Positions 1 through 8,112 of a stretch of DNA of 59,179 nt are shown one piece after another. The position numbers and the translations under genes were made by a program. The DNA comes from Desulfuromonadaceae bacterium. Its GTDB lineage: Bacteria > Desulfobacterota > Desulfuromonadia > Desulfuromonadales > Desulfuromonadaceae. Location of the stretch: NCBI GenBank assembly GCA_016936455.1, contig JAFGXV010000005.1, forward strand, positions 1 through 59,179, written 5' to 3'. The first letter of the stretch is position 1; each line of letters opens with the position of its first letter. The notes under the pieces were generated by a model, which saw only the letters and a program-made list of their open reading frames with translations, was not told the DNA's origin and did no database searches.

Positions 1-1306
1 GATTCACCGCAGCACCGCCCACCGTGTTGACCAGGCTGCCTTTGACCGTCGAACCTTCAACCGTTGATGCGGCCTGACTGGCCGTTGCTTTATTGCCCGC
101 GGCAAGATTCACCGCGCCGCCAACAATGGTATTCACAGCCGCACCCTTCAGAGTCGAACCCTTCAGCTTGGTGCTGGCCTGATTGGCCGTCGCCTCATTG
201 CCGGCAGCGAGATTCACCGCCCCAACGCCACCGATCGTGTTGACAGCCGCCCCCTTGAGCGTACTGTCTACCGCTGTGGTTGAGGCCTGATTGGCCTCAA
301 CCTTGTTCCCGGCGGCCAGGTTAACGAAACTATGCCCGACGGCCGTGTTGACCACGGCACCGGAAACAGTGGCCCCCTCAAGCTGGGTTGCCGCCTGGTT
401 GGCTGTCGCCTTATTGCCCACCGCAAGGTTGACAAAGTTTTGTCCCAATGCGGTGTCGACAACAGCCCCGGTAACGGTCGAGTCCTCCAGAGTCGCAGAC
501 GCCTGATTGGCCGTCACTTTGTTGCCCGCAGCAATATTCAGCAGATTTTGCCCGGCAGCCGTGTTCACCACCGCGCCTTTAATGGTCGAGTCTTCCGCGG
601 AAATGGCTCCCTGTTTAACCACGACCTTGTTGCCGGCACCAATATTCAGCAGATTCTGCGCACCAACGGTATTCACCGCCGCCCCTTTAAGCGTCGTGCC
701 CGACATCCGGACACTGGCCTGATCCGCATTGACCTCATTGCCAGCCCCCAGATTCAGCATATTCTGGGCCGCAGCCGTATTAACCACGGCCCCGCTGACA
801 TTGCTTCCGGTCATGGAGACCGAAGACTGTCCGGCCGTCACTCGGTTGCCGGCCCCCAGGTTGAGGGCATTTTTGCCCATGGCCGTATTGATGACCGCCC
901 CTTTGATACCACTGGCCGAAGTACTGATGGAAGCCTGCTCCGCCGTCACCTGATTGCCAGCGGCCAGATTGAGATTCGTACTCACCATATTGGTGTTGAC
1001 CACGGCCCCGCTGGCAGATCCCCCCAGCTTTACTGAACTCTGCATCGCTGTGGCCTGGTTGCCGACGGCCAGGTTAACGCTCTGCTGGTCATTGTTGAGA
1101 TTGACCACGGCCCCCTTCATCTGCAGATCTTTCATTTTGATGGAACTCTGTTCAGCCGTGGAGTTCTGTCCAATGGCCGCATTGAGATCGTTTTCAATGC
1201 GATTGGGCGCATTCACAACCGCTCCCCTGACATCGGATTCAGCAAAAAGGTCTGCAGCCGAAAGAACCAGAATGACGCCTACAAACAGAAAGGAAAGCTT
1301 TTTCAT
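1..1306 (-). CDS. Secreted 36-residue-repeat protein, amyloid-like (partial, C-terminus off the window)
   Basis: The reading frame opens at ATG 1306 behind a good ribosome site (GGGAG, 8 bases before the start) and stays open to base 1, giving 435 codons with no stop. Residues 1-22 form a signal peptide (KK, hydrophobic core, LFA cleavage site before ES). From residue 28 on there are 11 complete repeats of about 36 residues plus the start of a twelfth. The consensus is G-A-V-V-N-T, a variable stretch, V-N-L-A-A-G-N-K-x-T-A-N-Q-A-S, then a Ser/Thr-rich linker. Regular Asn, Gln, Gly and Ala and the absence of Cys and of aromatic residues (apart from two Phe) recall curlin (CsgA) and Fap amyloid repeats, which stack as beta rungs. 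That likeness is inferred from pattern only. No accessory secretion genes lie in the window. It could instead be a beta-solenoid adhesin. Confidence 0.72.
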   Translation of the reverse strand, partial: MKKLSFLFVGVILVLSAADLFAESDVRGAVVNAPNRIENDLNAAIGQNSTAEQSSIKMKDLQMKGAVVNLNNDQQSVNLAVGNQATAMQSSVKLGGSASGAVVNTNMVSTNLNLAAGNQVTAEQASISTSASGIKGAVINTAMGKNALNLGAGNRVTAGQSSVSMTGSNVSGAVVNTAAAQNMLNLGAGNEVNADQASVRMSGTTLKGAAVNTVGAQNLLNIGAGNKVVVKQGAISAEDSTIKGAVVNTAAGQNLLNIAAGNKVTANQASATLEDSTVTGAVVDTALGQNFVNLAVGNKATANQAATQLEGATVSGAVVNTAVGHSFVNLAAGNKVEANQASTTAVDSTLKGAAVNTIGGVGAVNLAAGNEATANQASTKLKGSTLKGAAVNTIVGGAVNLAAGNKATASQAASTVEGSTVKGSLVNTVGGAAVN

Positions 1307-1396
1307 TAGTATGTCTCCCGCGCAAATAATAAGCTTTATTTTAACACATCAACCATCAGTCAACCAGCACTGTTCATTCGAATAAAAATCTCACGG

Positions 1397-1416
1397 GCCG
1401 CTATTTTTATGGCGGC
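1397..1416. repeat. Inverted repeat in the 1307-1517 divergent intergenic region
   Basis: An 8-base-pair stem (GCCGCTAT / ATGGCGGC, one G-T wobble) closes a TTTT loop, about 90 bases upstream of the repeat-protein gene and about 100 upstream of the permease. It lacks a following T-run in either direction, so it is more likely an operator or leader hairpin than a terminator. The rest of this 211-base gap is AT-rich near 1320-1390, and I found no convincing promoter in it. Confidence 0.4.
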
Positions 1417-1517
1417 ACGACAACAGCAGAAGAGTTCCCTTTCATTTCACCCATTCTAACGGTAAGCTAGTCAATCAACAGTGGCACAAAATCCGTCAGC
1501 CCTCATCCGGATAGCCC

Positions 1518-3638
1518 ATGACTCGAGTCAAACCCCATAAACGGTTAAAAAAAGAACTCCGACTGCGTGATGTCTACGCCATTGCGACAGGCGCAACGCT
1601 CAGCGCCGGCTTTTTCCTTTTGCCAGGCATTGCAGCGATCCAGGCCGGCCCGGCATTGATCCTGGCCTATATCCTGGCGGCGGTGCCACTCATTCCGGCC
1701 ATGTTCAGTGTCATTGAGTTATCTACAGCCATGCCTCGCGCGGGCGGAGTCTATTACTTTCTGGACCGCGCACTCGGTCCTGGTATCGGCACCATCGGCG
1801 GCATCGGCACCTGGCTGGCCCTGATTCTCAAGGTCGCCTTTGCCCTGGTTGGAATGGGGGCCTACATCCGACTGTTTTTTCCAGAGCTTCAAATCGTCCC
1901 GGTTGCCGTCACGATTGCCTTTCTGCTCGGTGGCATAAATGTTTTCGGTGCCAAAAAAAGCGGCGGACTCCAGGTCGTGCTCGTTAGTTGCCTTCTGACC
2001 TTGCTGGCCCTTTTTTTCACCGGCGGTCTGCCCAACTGCCAGATTCACCATTTTGATCACTTTTTGGCTGCAGGCTGGGATTCAATTCTCTCCACAGCTG
2101 GCCTTGTCTACATCAGCTATGTCGGCATGACCAAGGTCGCCAGCCTGTCCGAAGAAGTTGAAGATCCGGAACGCAATCTGCCCCGAGGCGTTTTTCTTGC
2201 TCTGGGGACCGCCTTTTTGGTTTATGTCATTGGTACGACAACAATTGTCGGGCTGGTCCCCCCTGAGGAATTACGCGGCAATCTGACACCTGTCGCGACA
2301 GCCGCACGCTACGCACTGGGCCAAACAGGGGTGATTCTTCTGTCCATTGCTGCCCTGCTGGCCTTTATTTCCGTCGCCAATGCCGGCATGATGAGTGCCT
2401 CGCGCTACCCCCTGGCCATGAGTCGTGACCACCTGCTGCCCACCCGCTTTCGCAAGCTAAGCCGACATGGAACCCCCGTCCTGGCGATCGCGCTGACCCT
2501 GGCCCTCCTTGTTTCAATCATTGTCTTCTTCGATCCCATTGCAATTGCCAAGCTGGCCAGCGCTTTTCAACTGCTCATGTTTGCCCTGGTCTGTGGTGCC
2601 GTCATTGTCATGCGTGAGAGCCAGCTCGACTCCTATGATCCTGGCTACCGCTCCCCCCTGTATCCGTGGATGCAGATTGCCGGCATGGTAATACCGGTTT
2701 TCCTGATCGTCGAGATGGGGCGTGCATCTATTCTGTTTTCTGCAGCGCTCCTGATCATCTCATTTGGCTGGTATCTTTTTTATGGGCGCCGGCGGGTTTC
2801 TCGCAATGGCGCGATCTACCATGTATTCGAGCGCCTTGGACGGCAGCGCTATCACGGGCTGGATACGGAACTGCGCGGCATTCTCAAAGAAAAGGGGCTG
2901 CGCGAAGATGATCCATTTGATGACATTCTGCTTCGCAGCCAGGTCGTTGATCTACAGGAGGAGGCCTCGTTCGAAGCCGTACTGCAGATCGTGGCCGCAA
3001 AATTGCAGCACGTCATCGGCCTTCCGGAAGAAAAAATTGTTGAGCAATTCATGGTGGGAACCCGTATCGGCGCCACGCCGGTGACGCGCGGTGTCGCCCT
3101 GCCCCATTTCCGCAGCAGTGTGATCGAACAGTCGCAACTGGTTCTGGTTCGCGCCCGCAGTGGCGTCAGGATGACGCTCTACAATGCCCTGACCCTGGAG
3201 GAAGAGGGGGAAAGCCGGGTGATGGCGTTGTTCTTCCTGGTCAGTCCGGAAAACAATCCGACCCAGCACCTGCGCATTCTGGCCCGTATTGCCGAGCGTG
3301 TCGATGAAGAGAGTTTTGTTGCCCAGTGGCAGTCGGCGCATAAACCGCATGAACTCAAGGAAGCAGTACTCCAGAGTGAACGGTTCCTGACCCTGCCGGT
3401 CCACGCTGACGCTCCGACAGCCATCATGATCGGCCAGGCCCTGAAGAGCCTGGAACTTCCAACAGGCTGCCTGGTTGCCTTTCTCGGACGCGGCCACCTG
3501 AATTTCGTACCCAATGGCAATACCGTCATCCAGAATGGCGACAGCCTAACGGTTATCGGAGAAGAAGCGGCCCTTAAATCCCTGAGGGCAAATTTTCTGC
3601 CCCACACGGAACAGGAAGCACCCCCTTCCTCGCGATAA
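1518..3638 (+). CDS. APC-family amino acid permease fused to EIIA-like and TrkA-C-like domains
   Basis: 706 residues. Residues about 15-430 form the permease core of the amino acid/polyamine/organocation superfamily, with about 12 membrane segments and the usual first-helix break (ATGATLSAGFFLLPG). Residues about 466-620 resemble a PTS EIIA type-2 (nitrogen-type) domain, with the likely phospho-histidine in VALPHFRSS near residue 527. Residues about 627-700 look like a TrkA-C/RCK-C ligand-binding domain. The transported substrate cannot be read from the sequence. The cytoplasmic tail suggests that uptake is regulated by phosphorylation or by a bound nucleotide, which is inference. The gene stands alone: it is divergent from the repeat-protein gene, and a separate promoter follows it. 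Confidence 0.85.
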   Translation: MTRVKPHKRLKKELRLRDVYAIATGATLSAGFFLLPGIAAIQAGPALILAYILAAVPLIPAMFSVIELSTAMPRAGGVYYFLDRALGPGIGTIGGIGTWLALILKVAFALVGMGAYIRLFFPELQIVPVAVTIAFLLGGINVFGAKKSGGLQVVLVSCLLTLLALFFTGGLPNCQIHHFDHFLAAGWDSILSTAGLVYISYVGMTKVASLSEEVEDPERNLPRGVFLALGTAFLVYVIGTTTIVGLVPPEELRGNLTPVATAARYALGQTGVILLSIAALLAFISVANAGMMSASRYPLAMSRDHLLPTRFRKLSRHGTPVLAIALTLALLVSIIVFFDPIAIAKLASAFQLLMFALVCGAVIVMRESQLDSYDPGYRSPLYPWMQIAGMVIPVFLIVEMGRASILFSAALLIISFGWYLFYGRRRVSRNGAIYHVFERLGRQRYHGLDTELRGILKEKGLREDDPFDDILLRSQVVDLQEEASFEAVLQIVAAKLQHVIGLPEEKIVEQFMVGTRIGATPVTRGVALPHFRSSVIEQSQLVLVRARSGVRMTLYNALTLEEEGESRVMALFFLVSPENNPTQHLRILARIAERVDEESFVAQWQSAHKPHELKEAVLQSERFLTLPVHADAPTAIMIGQALKSLELPTGCLVAFLGRGHLNFVPNGNTVIQNGDSLTVIGEEAALKSLRANFLPHTEQEAPPSSR

Positions 3639-3653
3639 GATCAACCACTGCAG

Positions 3654-3682
3654 TCGACAGGCGTCAATTCGTCAATTATAAT
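3654..3682 (+). promoter_or_regulatory. Sigma-70-type promoter for the partner-switching operon
   Basis: TCGACA (3654-3659) and TATAAT (3677-3682) are separated by exactly 17 bases. The -10 box is a perfect consensus and the -35 matches in 5 of 6. It lies 40 bases before the start of the small membrane protein at 3723 and would drive the genes from 3723 to 8112. Confidence 0.65.
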
Positions 3683-3722
3683 GAAACAATGCAGGGTCAT
3701 TGTATAAGGGAAGGGGGAAATC

Positions 3723-3956
3723 ATGTCAGAAAAAACCGTCCAGCAACGCCAGATGTGGTCGATTTTCTTCTTTCTCGGCCTGATTATGATCAACTTCCCG
3801 TTCCTTCAGATCTTCAACCGGACCGAAACCTGTTTCGGGATTCCCCTTCTGGTACTGTACCTGTTTATTGGCTGGCCCCTTTCTATCGGCATCATTTTCC
3901 TGTTTTCCCGCACCCTCGAACTTCCTGACGAAGACAAGCCGTCTGAAAAGCAGTGA
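3723..3956 (+). CDS. Small two-helix membrane protein ahead of the symporter-like sensor
   Basis: 77 residues, with a strong ribosome site (AAGGGGGAAATC) before the ATG. Two hydrophobic segments (about residues 13-29 and 40-62) are joined by a short loop, followed by an acidic and lysine-rich tail (DEDKPSEKQ). I do not recognise a named family with certainty. Its size, position and topology recall the small subunits or DUF-type companions found before some sodium:solute symporters. Its stop codon lies only 8 bases before the start of the next gene, so the two are almost certainly translated together, and it may be a partner of the symporter domain. That role is inferred from context only. Confidence 0.75.
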   Translation: MSEKTVQQRQMWSIFFFLGLIMINFPFLQIFNRTETCFGIPLLVLYLFIGWPLSIGIIFLFSRTLELPDEDKPSEKQ

Positions 3957-3964
3957 GGCAATCC

Positions 3965-6900
3965 ATGGGCCTGCAAACAATCAGCATTATTGTTCTGATT
4001 TATTTTCTGCTGCTGTTTGCCGTGGCGTTCTGGGCCATCCGGCGACGCCAGCAGGGTCGCAGCCTGATTTCAAATGCACAGATTTATTCTTTATCTCTGG
4101 CCGTCTACTGCACCTCATGGACTTACTACGGCAGCGTTGGGCGCGCCGCGACATCAGGCATTGATTTTCTGACCATTTACCTCGGCCCGACCTTGATCTG
4201 CTTTTCCTGGTGGTTTTTACTGCGCAAAATCATCCGCATCAGCAAAGAACACAACATTGTCAGCATCGCCGACTTCATCGCCAGCCGTTATGGCAAATCG
4301 ACCTACCTCGGTGCCATTGTCACCGTGTTTGCCGTTCTCGGCATTGTGCCCTATATCGCCCTGCAACTTAAAGCCGTCGCCTACAGCTTTAACCTGCTGT
4401 GTAGCAGCCATGCGAACCTGTCAGCAGAATTCGCCAGCATCTCCCTGCCCGGCCACAGCCAGATTGACACCTCATTCATTGTTTCGACGCTGCTGGCACT
4501 GTTCTGTATTCTTTTCGGTGCCATGCGATTAGACAGTACGGAACGACATGAAGGACTGGTCGCGGCCGTCGCCTTCGAATCCATCATCAAGCTGGTCGCA
4601 TTCCTGGCCGTGGGACTGTTCGTCTGTTACGGCATGTTTGACGGCTTCACCGACATTTTCAGTCGTTTTCTTCTGGCGTTCCCTGAACGCGAGTCTTTGT
4701 TGCTGATTTCAGGCGACAACGTCAGTGGCGGCAAGTGGTTTTCCATGACCATTCTTTCCATGATGGCTATCATGTTCCTGCCGCGGCAGTTTCACGTCAT
4801 GGTCATCGAAAACTCGGATATCAGCCATATCCGTCAGGCAATGTGGGTGTTCCCGGCCTACATGTTTCTGCTCAACCTGTTCGTTCTGCCCATCGCTCTT
4901 GCCGGGCTTCTCACCTTTCACGGCGACACCCAGCTGGCCGATTACTATGTCCTGAGCCTGCCTCTCCAGCATGGGCAAACCGCCCTGGCAGCCTTGGTTT
5001 TTATTGGTGGGCTTTCCGCCGTGGCCGGCATGGTGATGCTGGAATCGGTGGCCTCGGCCACCATGATTCTCAACAACCTGATCATGCCTGTGCTGCTGCG
5101 TTTTCAATGGCAGGCCCAGAACATCTCCCCTCTGCTGTTGAACATCAAGCGCGGCGCCATCGCGACCGTCATCTTTCTCGGCTATTTTTACTACCGCACC
5201 CTGGGCGAAACCGAAGCCCTGGTCAATATCGGTCTGATCTCGTTTATGGCCGCAACCCAGTTTGCGCCGGCACTGCTCGGTGGCCTTTACTGGCATCGCG
5301 CCAATCATCGTGGCGCCGCAATCGGGCTGATTGCCGGATTCGTCGTCTGGTTTTACACTCTTCTGGTACCAACATTCGTCGAAGCGGGCTGGCTGTCACA
5401 CTCACTGCTGTATGACGGCCCCTACGGCATTGAGGCATTGCGCCCTACTGCCCTGTTTTACCTGAACAATCTCGACATCTGGTCCCATTCCCTGTTCTGG
5501 ACGCTCTTCTTCAACCTGGGCAGCTTTCTGACCTTCTCCATGCTCGGCACACCGTCTCCGGAAGAAAGCTCTCAGGCCATGCGCTTTATCAGTGTTGCCA
5601 CCTGGGACAGCAGCCGGGAAAAACGTAAACGCATCAGCAAGGCTCCAACGATTATTGAATTTATCGATCTGATGGCCAAATTTATCGGAGAAAAACAGGC
5701 CAATAAGGCTATTTCCGATTATCTCGGCGATCGCGAAATTGACGAGCGGGGAAGCCTGTCGGAATACGAGGTACCAAGCCTGAAGCTGTTCACCGAGAAA
5801 ACCCTCGCCGCGTCTGTTGGTGCCCCGGCCGCACGTATTATCATTGAGAACTATCTGTCTGCCCGGGGCAGTAAAATGGAGGACGTGTTTGACATCTTCG
5901 GCACCGTCAGCTTAAGTCGCGATGCCAGTCGCGAGCAGCTCAGCGTTCTGTATGAGGCAGCGAATCTGATCAGCAGCGGCGACGAACTTAAAACGATCCT
6001 CGACAACATCCTGGACCTGCTCTATCGCCAGTTCCGTTTCGACCTGTGCGCCATCCGCATTCTCGACGAGGATCATCAGATCCTGCGCGTTTACAGTTTC
6101 AAGGGCATCGACAGCGAATTCCTCTCCCATGCCGACCGGGAAGTCAATCTCGACACCTGCATCGGCACCACCTTTGTCACCAACAAGGTCGTTCTTGCCA
6201 ACGACTCAGACTGCGCCGACAAACCGGTCTCCATGGCAATCGTCCGTCAGCATAACATCAAATCTTTCGCCCATGCTCCTATCACCGTTGAGGGGCAGCC
6301 GATTGGCGTCCTTTCGTCCTATTCGCGCTTTGCCAAGGGCATCTATACCGACGAATTTATCGAACTGTACAAAAACGTTGCCGCCCAGATCGGTATTGCC
6401 CTGCGCAATGCAAAGCAGACAACCCAACTGATTGCCGCCAGTGAGCATGAAAAAGAACTTCACATTGCCGAATCGATCCAACTGGGACTGCTGCCAAAAC
6501 AAATGCCCCAGATCCATGGACTCGACATCTCTGGCATCTGCGTTCCGGCCAAGCAGGTTGGCGGTGATTACTACGACTTTTTCCTGCATCCCAAACAGCA
6601 GCTTCTGGACATGGTCATTGCCGATGTGTCCGGTCACAATATCGGTGCAGCATTGCTGATGGCGTCAGCCCGTACCTTCATGCAGGCACACTCACAGCAA
6701 ACCAAGTCCGCTCCCGAGACACTGAAAATCCTCAACCACTTTCTGTTCTCGGATCTCAGCCATGCCGAGTTGTTCATCACAATGTTTTACCTCCGCTACG
6801 ATCTGAAGCGCAACGCGCTGTGCTACGCGAATGCCGGCCACAACCAACCCCTGGTTTATTGTCCGCAGACCGATTCATTTGAACTGCTGGATGCGGAAGG

Positions 6901-7207
6901 GCTGATTCTTGGTATTTTAGAGGAAGTCGAATTTGAAGAGCGCTGCATCACGCTGAAGCCCGGTGATATCATCGTACTGTATACGGATGGCATCGTTGAA
7001 GCGCAGAATTCTGCCAATGAGCTGTTCGGTCTTGAGCGGTTAAAAAATACGATTCGCGATCATTACAAAAATTCAAGTCAGGATATAATAGATATAACCA
7101 TGAACGCCGCACGCATGTTTCAGGGTCGACGCCATTTTCAGGACGATGTCACCCTGATCGTTTTAAAAGTGAATACCACCCCGCATTCGGGACACCCTAA
7201 CGAATAA
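3965..7207 (+). CDS. Sodium:solute symporter-like sensor fused to STAC, GAF and SpoIIE-type PP2C phosphatase
   Basis: 1080 residues from ATG 3965, chosen over a GTG at 3953 because GAGG sits at proper distance. Residues 1-about 535 are an SSS-family transporter core of about 13 helices (TSWTYYGSVGRAA near the N-terminus). Residues about 558-645 resemble the STAC linker of CbrA-type transporter-kinases (FIGEKQANKA, then AASVGAPAARII). A GAF domain covers about 662-810. Residues 835-1075 are a PP2C phosphatase of the RsbU/SpoIIE kind, with the metal-site motifs GGDYYDFF, IADVSGHNIGAAL, LYTDGIVEA and DDVTLIVLK. The protein probably senses an external solute and dephosphorylates the STAS protein encoded next. 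CbrA-like proteins carry a kinase in this place, so the phosphatase output is the notable feature. The ligand is unknown. Confidence 0.85.
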   Translation: MGLQTISIIVLIYFLLLFAVAFWAIRRRQQGRSLISNAQIYSLSLAVYCTSWTYYGSVGRAATSGIDFLTIYLGPTLICFSWWFLLRKIIRISKEHNIVSIADFIASRYGKSTYLGAIVTVFAVLGIVPYIALQLKAVAYSFNLLCSSHANLSAEFASISLPGHSQIDTSFIVSTLLALFCILFGAMRLDSTERHEGLVAAVAFESIIKLVAFLAVGLFVCYGMFDGFTDIFSRFLLAFPERESLLLISGDNVSGGKWFSMTILSMMAIMFLPRQFHVMVIENSDISHIRQAMWVFPAYMFLLNLFVLPIALAGLLTFHGDTQLADYYVLSLPLQHGQTALAALVFIGGLSAVAGMVMLESVASATMILNNLIMPVLLRFQWQAQNISPLLLNIKRGAIATVIFLGYFYYRTLGETEALVNIGLISFMAATQFAPALLGGLYWHRANHRGAAIGLIAGFVVWFYTLLVPTFVEAGWLSHSLLYDGPYGIEALRPTALFYLNNLDIWSHSLFWTLFFNLGSFLTFSMLGTPSPEESSQAMRFISVATWDSSREKRKRISKAPTIIEFIDLMAKFIGEKQANKAISDYLGDREIDERGSLSEYEVPSLKLFTEKTLAASVGAPAARIIIENYLSARGSKMEDVFDIFGTVSLSRDASREQLSVLYEAANLISSGDELKTILDNILDLLYRQFRFDLCAIRILDEDHQILRVYSFKGIDSEFLSHADREVNLDTCIGTTFVTNKVVLANDSDCADKPVSMAIVRQHNIKSFAHAPITVEGQPIGVLSSYSRFAKGIYTDEFIELYKNVAAQIGIALRNAKQTTQLIAASEHEKELHIAESIQLGLLPKQMPQIHGLDISGICVPAKQVGGDYYDFFLHPKQQLLDMVIADVSGHNIGAALLMASARTFMQAHSQQTKSAPETLKILNHFLFSDLSHAELFITMFYLRYDLKRNALCYANAGHNQPLVYCPQTDSFELLDAEGLILGILEEVEFEERCITLKPGDIIVLYTDGIVEAQNSANELFGLERLKNTIRDHYKNSSQDIIDITMNAARMFQGRRHFQDDVTLIVLKVNTTPHSGHPNE

Positions 7208-7223
7208 AGAGAAAGAGGTTATT

Positions 7224-7559
7224 ATGAATGTAACTCTGCAGGAATTTGACAAAGCCATTTCGGTATCCATTGAGGAAGAACGACTGGATGCTCACAACAG
7301 TAACGAGCTGAAAGCCCAGCTGTTGAATCTTTTTGAAGAGGGCAAAATCAACATTATCATTGATCTGAAATCCGTACGCTTTATCGACTCTTCCGGCCTC
7401 GGCGCCCTAGTCTCCGGCTTCAAGAATGCCAGTTCGCGCAACGGCGGCGTCAAGCTCTGCGGGCTACAGCCTCAGGTCAAGTCCATGTTCGAACTGACCC
7501 GCCTGCACCGGGTATTCGAGATCTTTCCCGGCATTGACGAGGCTTTGGCGACATTTTAA
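7224..7559 (+). CDS. STAS-domain anti-sigma factor antagonist
   Basis: 111 residues, 16 bases after the phosphatase gene, with AAAGAGGTTATT before the ATG. It is a single STAS domain of SpoIIAA/RsbV type. The phosphorylatable serine is expected in IDSSGLGALVSG (about residues 52-63). In this family the unphosphorylated form binds and blocks an RsbW-like kinase. The flanking phosphatase and kinase genes fit that cycle: the kinase at 7666 would phosphorylate it and the phosphatase at 3965 would reactivate it. Confidence 0.9.
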   Translation: MNVTLQEFDKAISVSIEEERLDAHNSNELKAQLLNLFEEGKINIIIDLKSVRFIDSSGLGALVSGFKNASSRNGGVKLCGLQPQVKSMFELTRLHRVFEIFPGIDEALATF

Positions 7560-7571
7560 AACTGAACAAGT

Positions 7572-7594
7572 GGTGGCAGTTTTCAACTGCCACC
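7572..7594 (+). other. Intercistronic hairpin between the STAS and RsbW-like genes
   Basis: A perfect 10-base-pair stem (GGTGGCAGTT / AACTGCCACC) closes a TTC loop, 12 bases after the STAS stop codon. There is no T-run behind it, so it is probably an mRNA stabiliser or partial attenuator that sets the ratio of the STAS protein to the kinase. Confidence 0.55.
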
Positions 7595-7665
7595 CTTATC
7601 AAAGCCCCGAATCCGGCCCTGAACCGCACGGGCAGAATTTCGGCATTGAATGGGGATGAAATCCG

Positions 7666-8112
7666 ATGAAAAACCTTTTGGAAGTTGACATCAAGGTCCC
7701 GAACCAAACCAGGTATCTCAGTCTGATCGGGAAAATCGGCGAAGACATTGCCAACACGCTGAAACGGTTTAACAATTCAGACCCGGAAGAACTGGCGTAT
7801 CACATCAATCTGGTCATCACTGAAGCCATGGCCAATGCGATCAAACATGCCAACCAAAACGACCCGACGAAAGACGTGCATATCTGCATCTGCCTATCGG
7901 ATCAGGAGTTGTGCATTAAAGTCTATGACCAGGGCCAAGGTTTTGATATCAACCAGATTGAAACCACTGATCCCGACCCCCAGCAGGATCACGGACGCGG
8001 AATTTTTCTGATCCGGGCGTTGATGGATCGCGTCAGCTACGAACGCTGCGCGACGGGGCATGTGCTGGAAATGCGGAAAAGCCTGAAAACTCTTCCCAAA
8101 AAAAGAAACTAA
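7666..8112 (+). CDS. RsbW/SpoIIAB-type anti-sigma factor serine kinase
   Basis: 148 residues, a single GHKL ATPase domain. The N box is ITEAMANAIKHAN, the G1 box is VYDQGQGFD, and a G2-like GRGIFLI follows. Such proteins bind and inhibit a sigma factor or another output partner and phosphorylate their STAS antagonist. No sigma factor gene lies nearby, so the output target must be encoded elsewhere. The gene is 106 bases downstream of the STAS gene and its stop overlaps the stop of the convergent HAD gene. Confidence 0.88.
   Translation: MKNLLEVDIKVPNQTRYLSLIGKIGEDIANTLKRFNNSDPEELAYHINLVITEAMANAIKHANQNDPTKDVHICICLSDQELCIKVYDQGQGFDINQIETTDPDPQQDHGRGIFLIRALMDRVSYERCATGHVLEMRKSLKTLPKKRN

Noticed and set aside
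1-1225. Regular 108-base DNA repeat as a possible CRISPR array or satellite
   Set aside because: The units are protein-coding, diverge at wobble positions and have no short identical repeats with unique spacers.
332-1385. Several overlapping plus-strand open frames opposite the repeat gene
   Set aside because: They mirror the 108-base repeat in other frames, lack ribosome sites, and lie opposite a frame that has a signal peptide and periodic protein repeats.
1482-1496. TGGCAC as a possible sigma-54 -24 element before the permease
   Set aside because: The -12 TTGC element is absent at the required spacing (AAAATCCGT follows).
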